21,014 bases of DNA, taken from Oscillospiraceae bacterium (lineage in GTDB: Bacteria; Bacillota; Clostridia; Oscillospirales; Acutalibacteraceae). The position numbers were made by a program, and so were the translations under genes. Positions 20,992 to 21,014 of this stretch are shown piece after piece; the stretch's first letter is position 1, and every line of letters begins with the position of its first letter. The notes under the pieces are model-generated. The model worked only from the letters and a program-made list of their open reading frames with translations. It was not told the origin of the DNA and did not search any database. The DNA lies in contig JAQXLO010000209.1 of NCBI GenBank assembly GCA_029012165.1, forward strand, positions 1 to 21,014. The letters are read 5' to 3'.

Positions 20992-21014
20992 AACCATGTT
21001 GTATCGTCAAGCGC
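20975..21014 (+). CDS. Transposase, N-terminal fragment at right edge
   Basis: An ATG at 20975 with AAGGAGG about 9 bases upstream opens a frame reading MNTVTQTMLYRQA to the end of the window, 13 codons. This matches the start of helix-turn-helix, DDE-type IS transposases frequent in gut Clostridia as I recall them. The visible part is too short for a firm family call. Confidence 0.5.
   Translation, partial: MNTVTQTMLYRQA

Larger units (their letters stand above)
20711..21014 (+). mobile_element. AT-rich insertion-sequence region with two transposase starts, open at right edge
   Basis: From about 20700 the sequence turns AT-rich and changes strand and character compared with the GC-rich genes to the left. 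Two short coding starts follow each other, both reading MN-(I/T)-(I/V)-(S/T)-Q, the beginning of helix-turn-helix transposases common in Clostridia. The first breaks off after 36 codons; the second continues past the window. Each has an inverted repeat covering its ribosome binding region. The left boundary of the element is not defined; no target duplication can be identified. Confidence 0.55.

Overview
The window is a gene-dense, GC-rich stretch in which almost every gene lies on the minus strand. It looks like an anaerobic member of the Clostridia (Oscillospiraceae/Ruminococcaceae type). The reasons are a ThiH-type (anaerobic) thiazole branch, a family-2 ThiF, a SigH-like sigma factor, AGGAGG ribosome binding sites, and consensus TTGACA/TATAAT promoters with 17-bp spacers. 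All assignments come from reading the sequence; no database search was run.

Positions 1-5650 hold a thiamine operon read leftward. It has a consensus promoter, a TPP riboswitch with an intrinsic terminator, then thiS-thiF-thiG-thiH-tenI-thiE-HAD phosphatase-thiD, with thiD running off the left edge. The genes overlap or nearly touch. They cover the thiazole branch, the TenI tautomerase step, HMP phosphorylation, the coupling step and a possible phosphatase step. No thiC is visible.

Positions 5673-11058 form a second leftward operon: a secreted metallophosphoesterase, a Gfo/Idh/MocA dehydrogenase, a CrtI-like FAD oxidoreductase, and an FAD/NAD(P)/[2Fe-2S] reductase that overlaps it by 4 bp. 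The last two look like a dedicated redox pair of unknown substrate. Positions 11099-12742 hold the Mg2+ transporter gene mgtE. Its leader contains a strong promoter, a 28-codon ORF with its own strong RBS, and inverted repeats that suggest alternative terminator and antiterminator folds. I consider this the most interesting element in the window.

Positions 12775-16518 hold a leftward operon: GT2 glycosyltransferase, MscS channel, NTP_transf_5-type nucleotidyltransferase, histidine phosphatase. Its promoter is embedded in the terminator of the preceding truB-lepB operon (16497-18031). truB is divergent from a rightward SigH-like sigma gene (18168). That gene is followed by a possible tRNA-like structured element and a small double zinc-ribbon protein, closed by a strong terminator at 19163.

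Positions 19226-20658 hold a leftward gene for a putative five-bladed beta-propeller glycosidase. The right end (about 20711-21014) is AT-rich and carries two successive starts of IS-type transposase genes. The first is a 36-codon remnant and the second runs off the window. Both have inverted repeats that could mask their ribosome binding sites. I found no rRNA, CRISPR array or confident functional tRNA.
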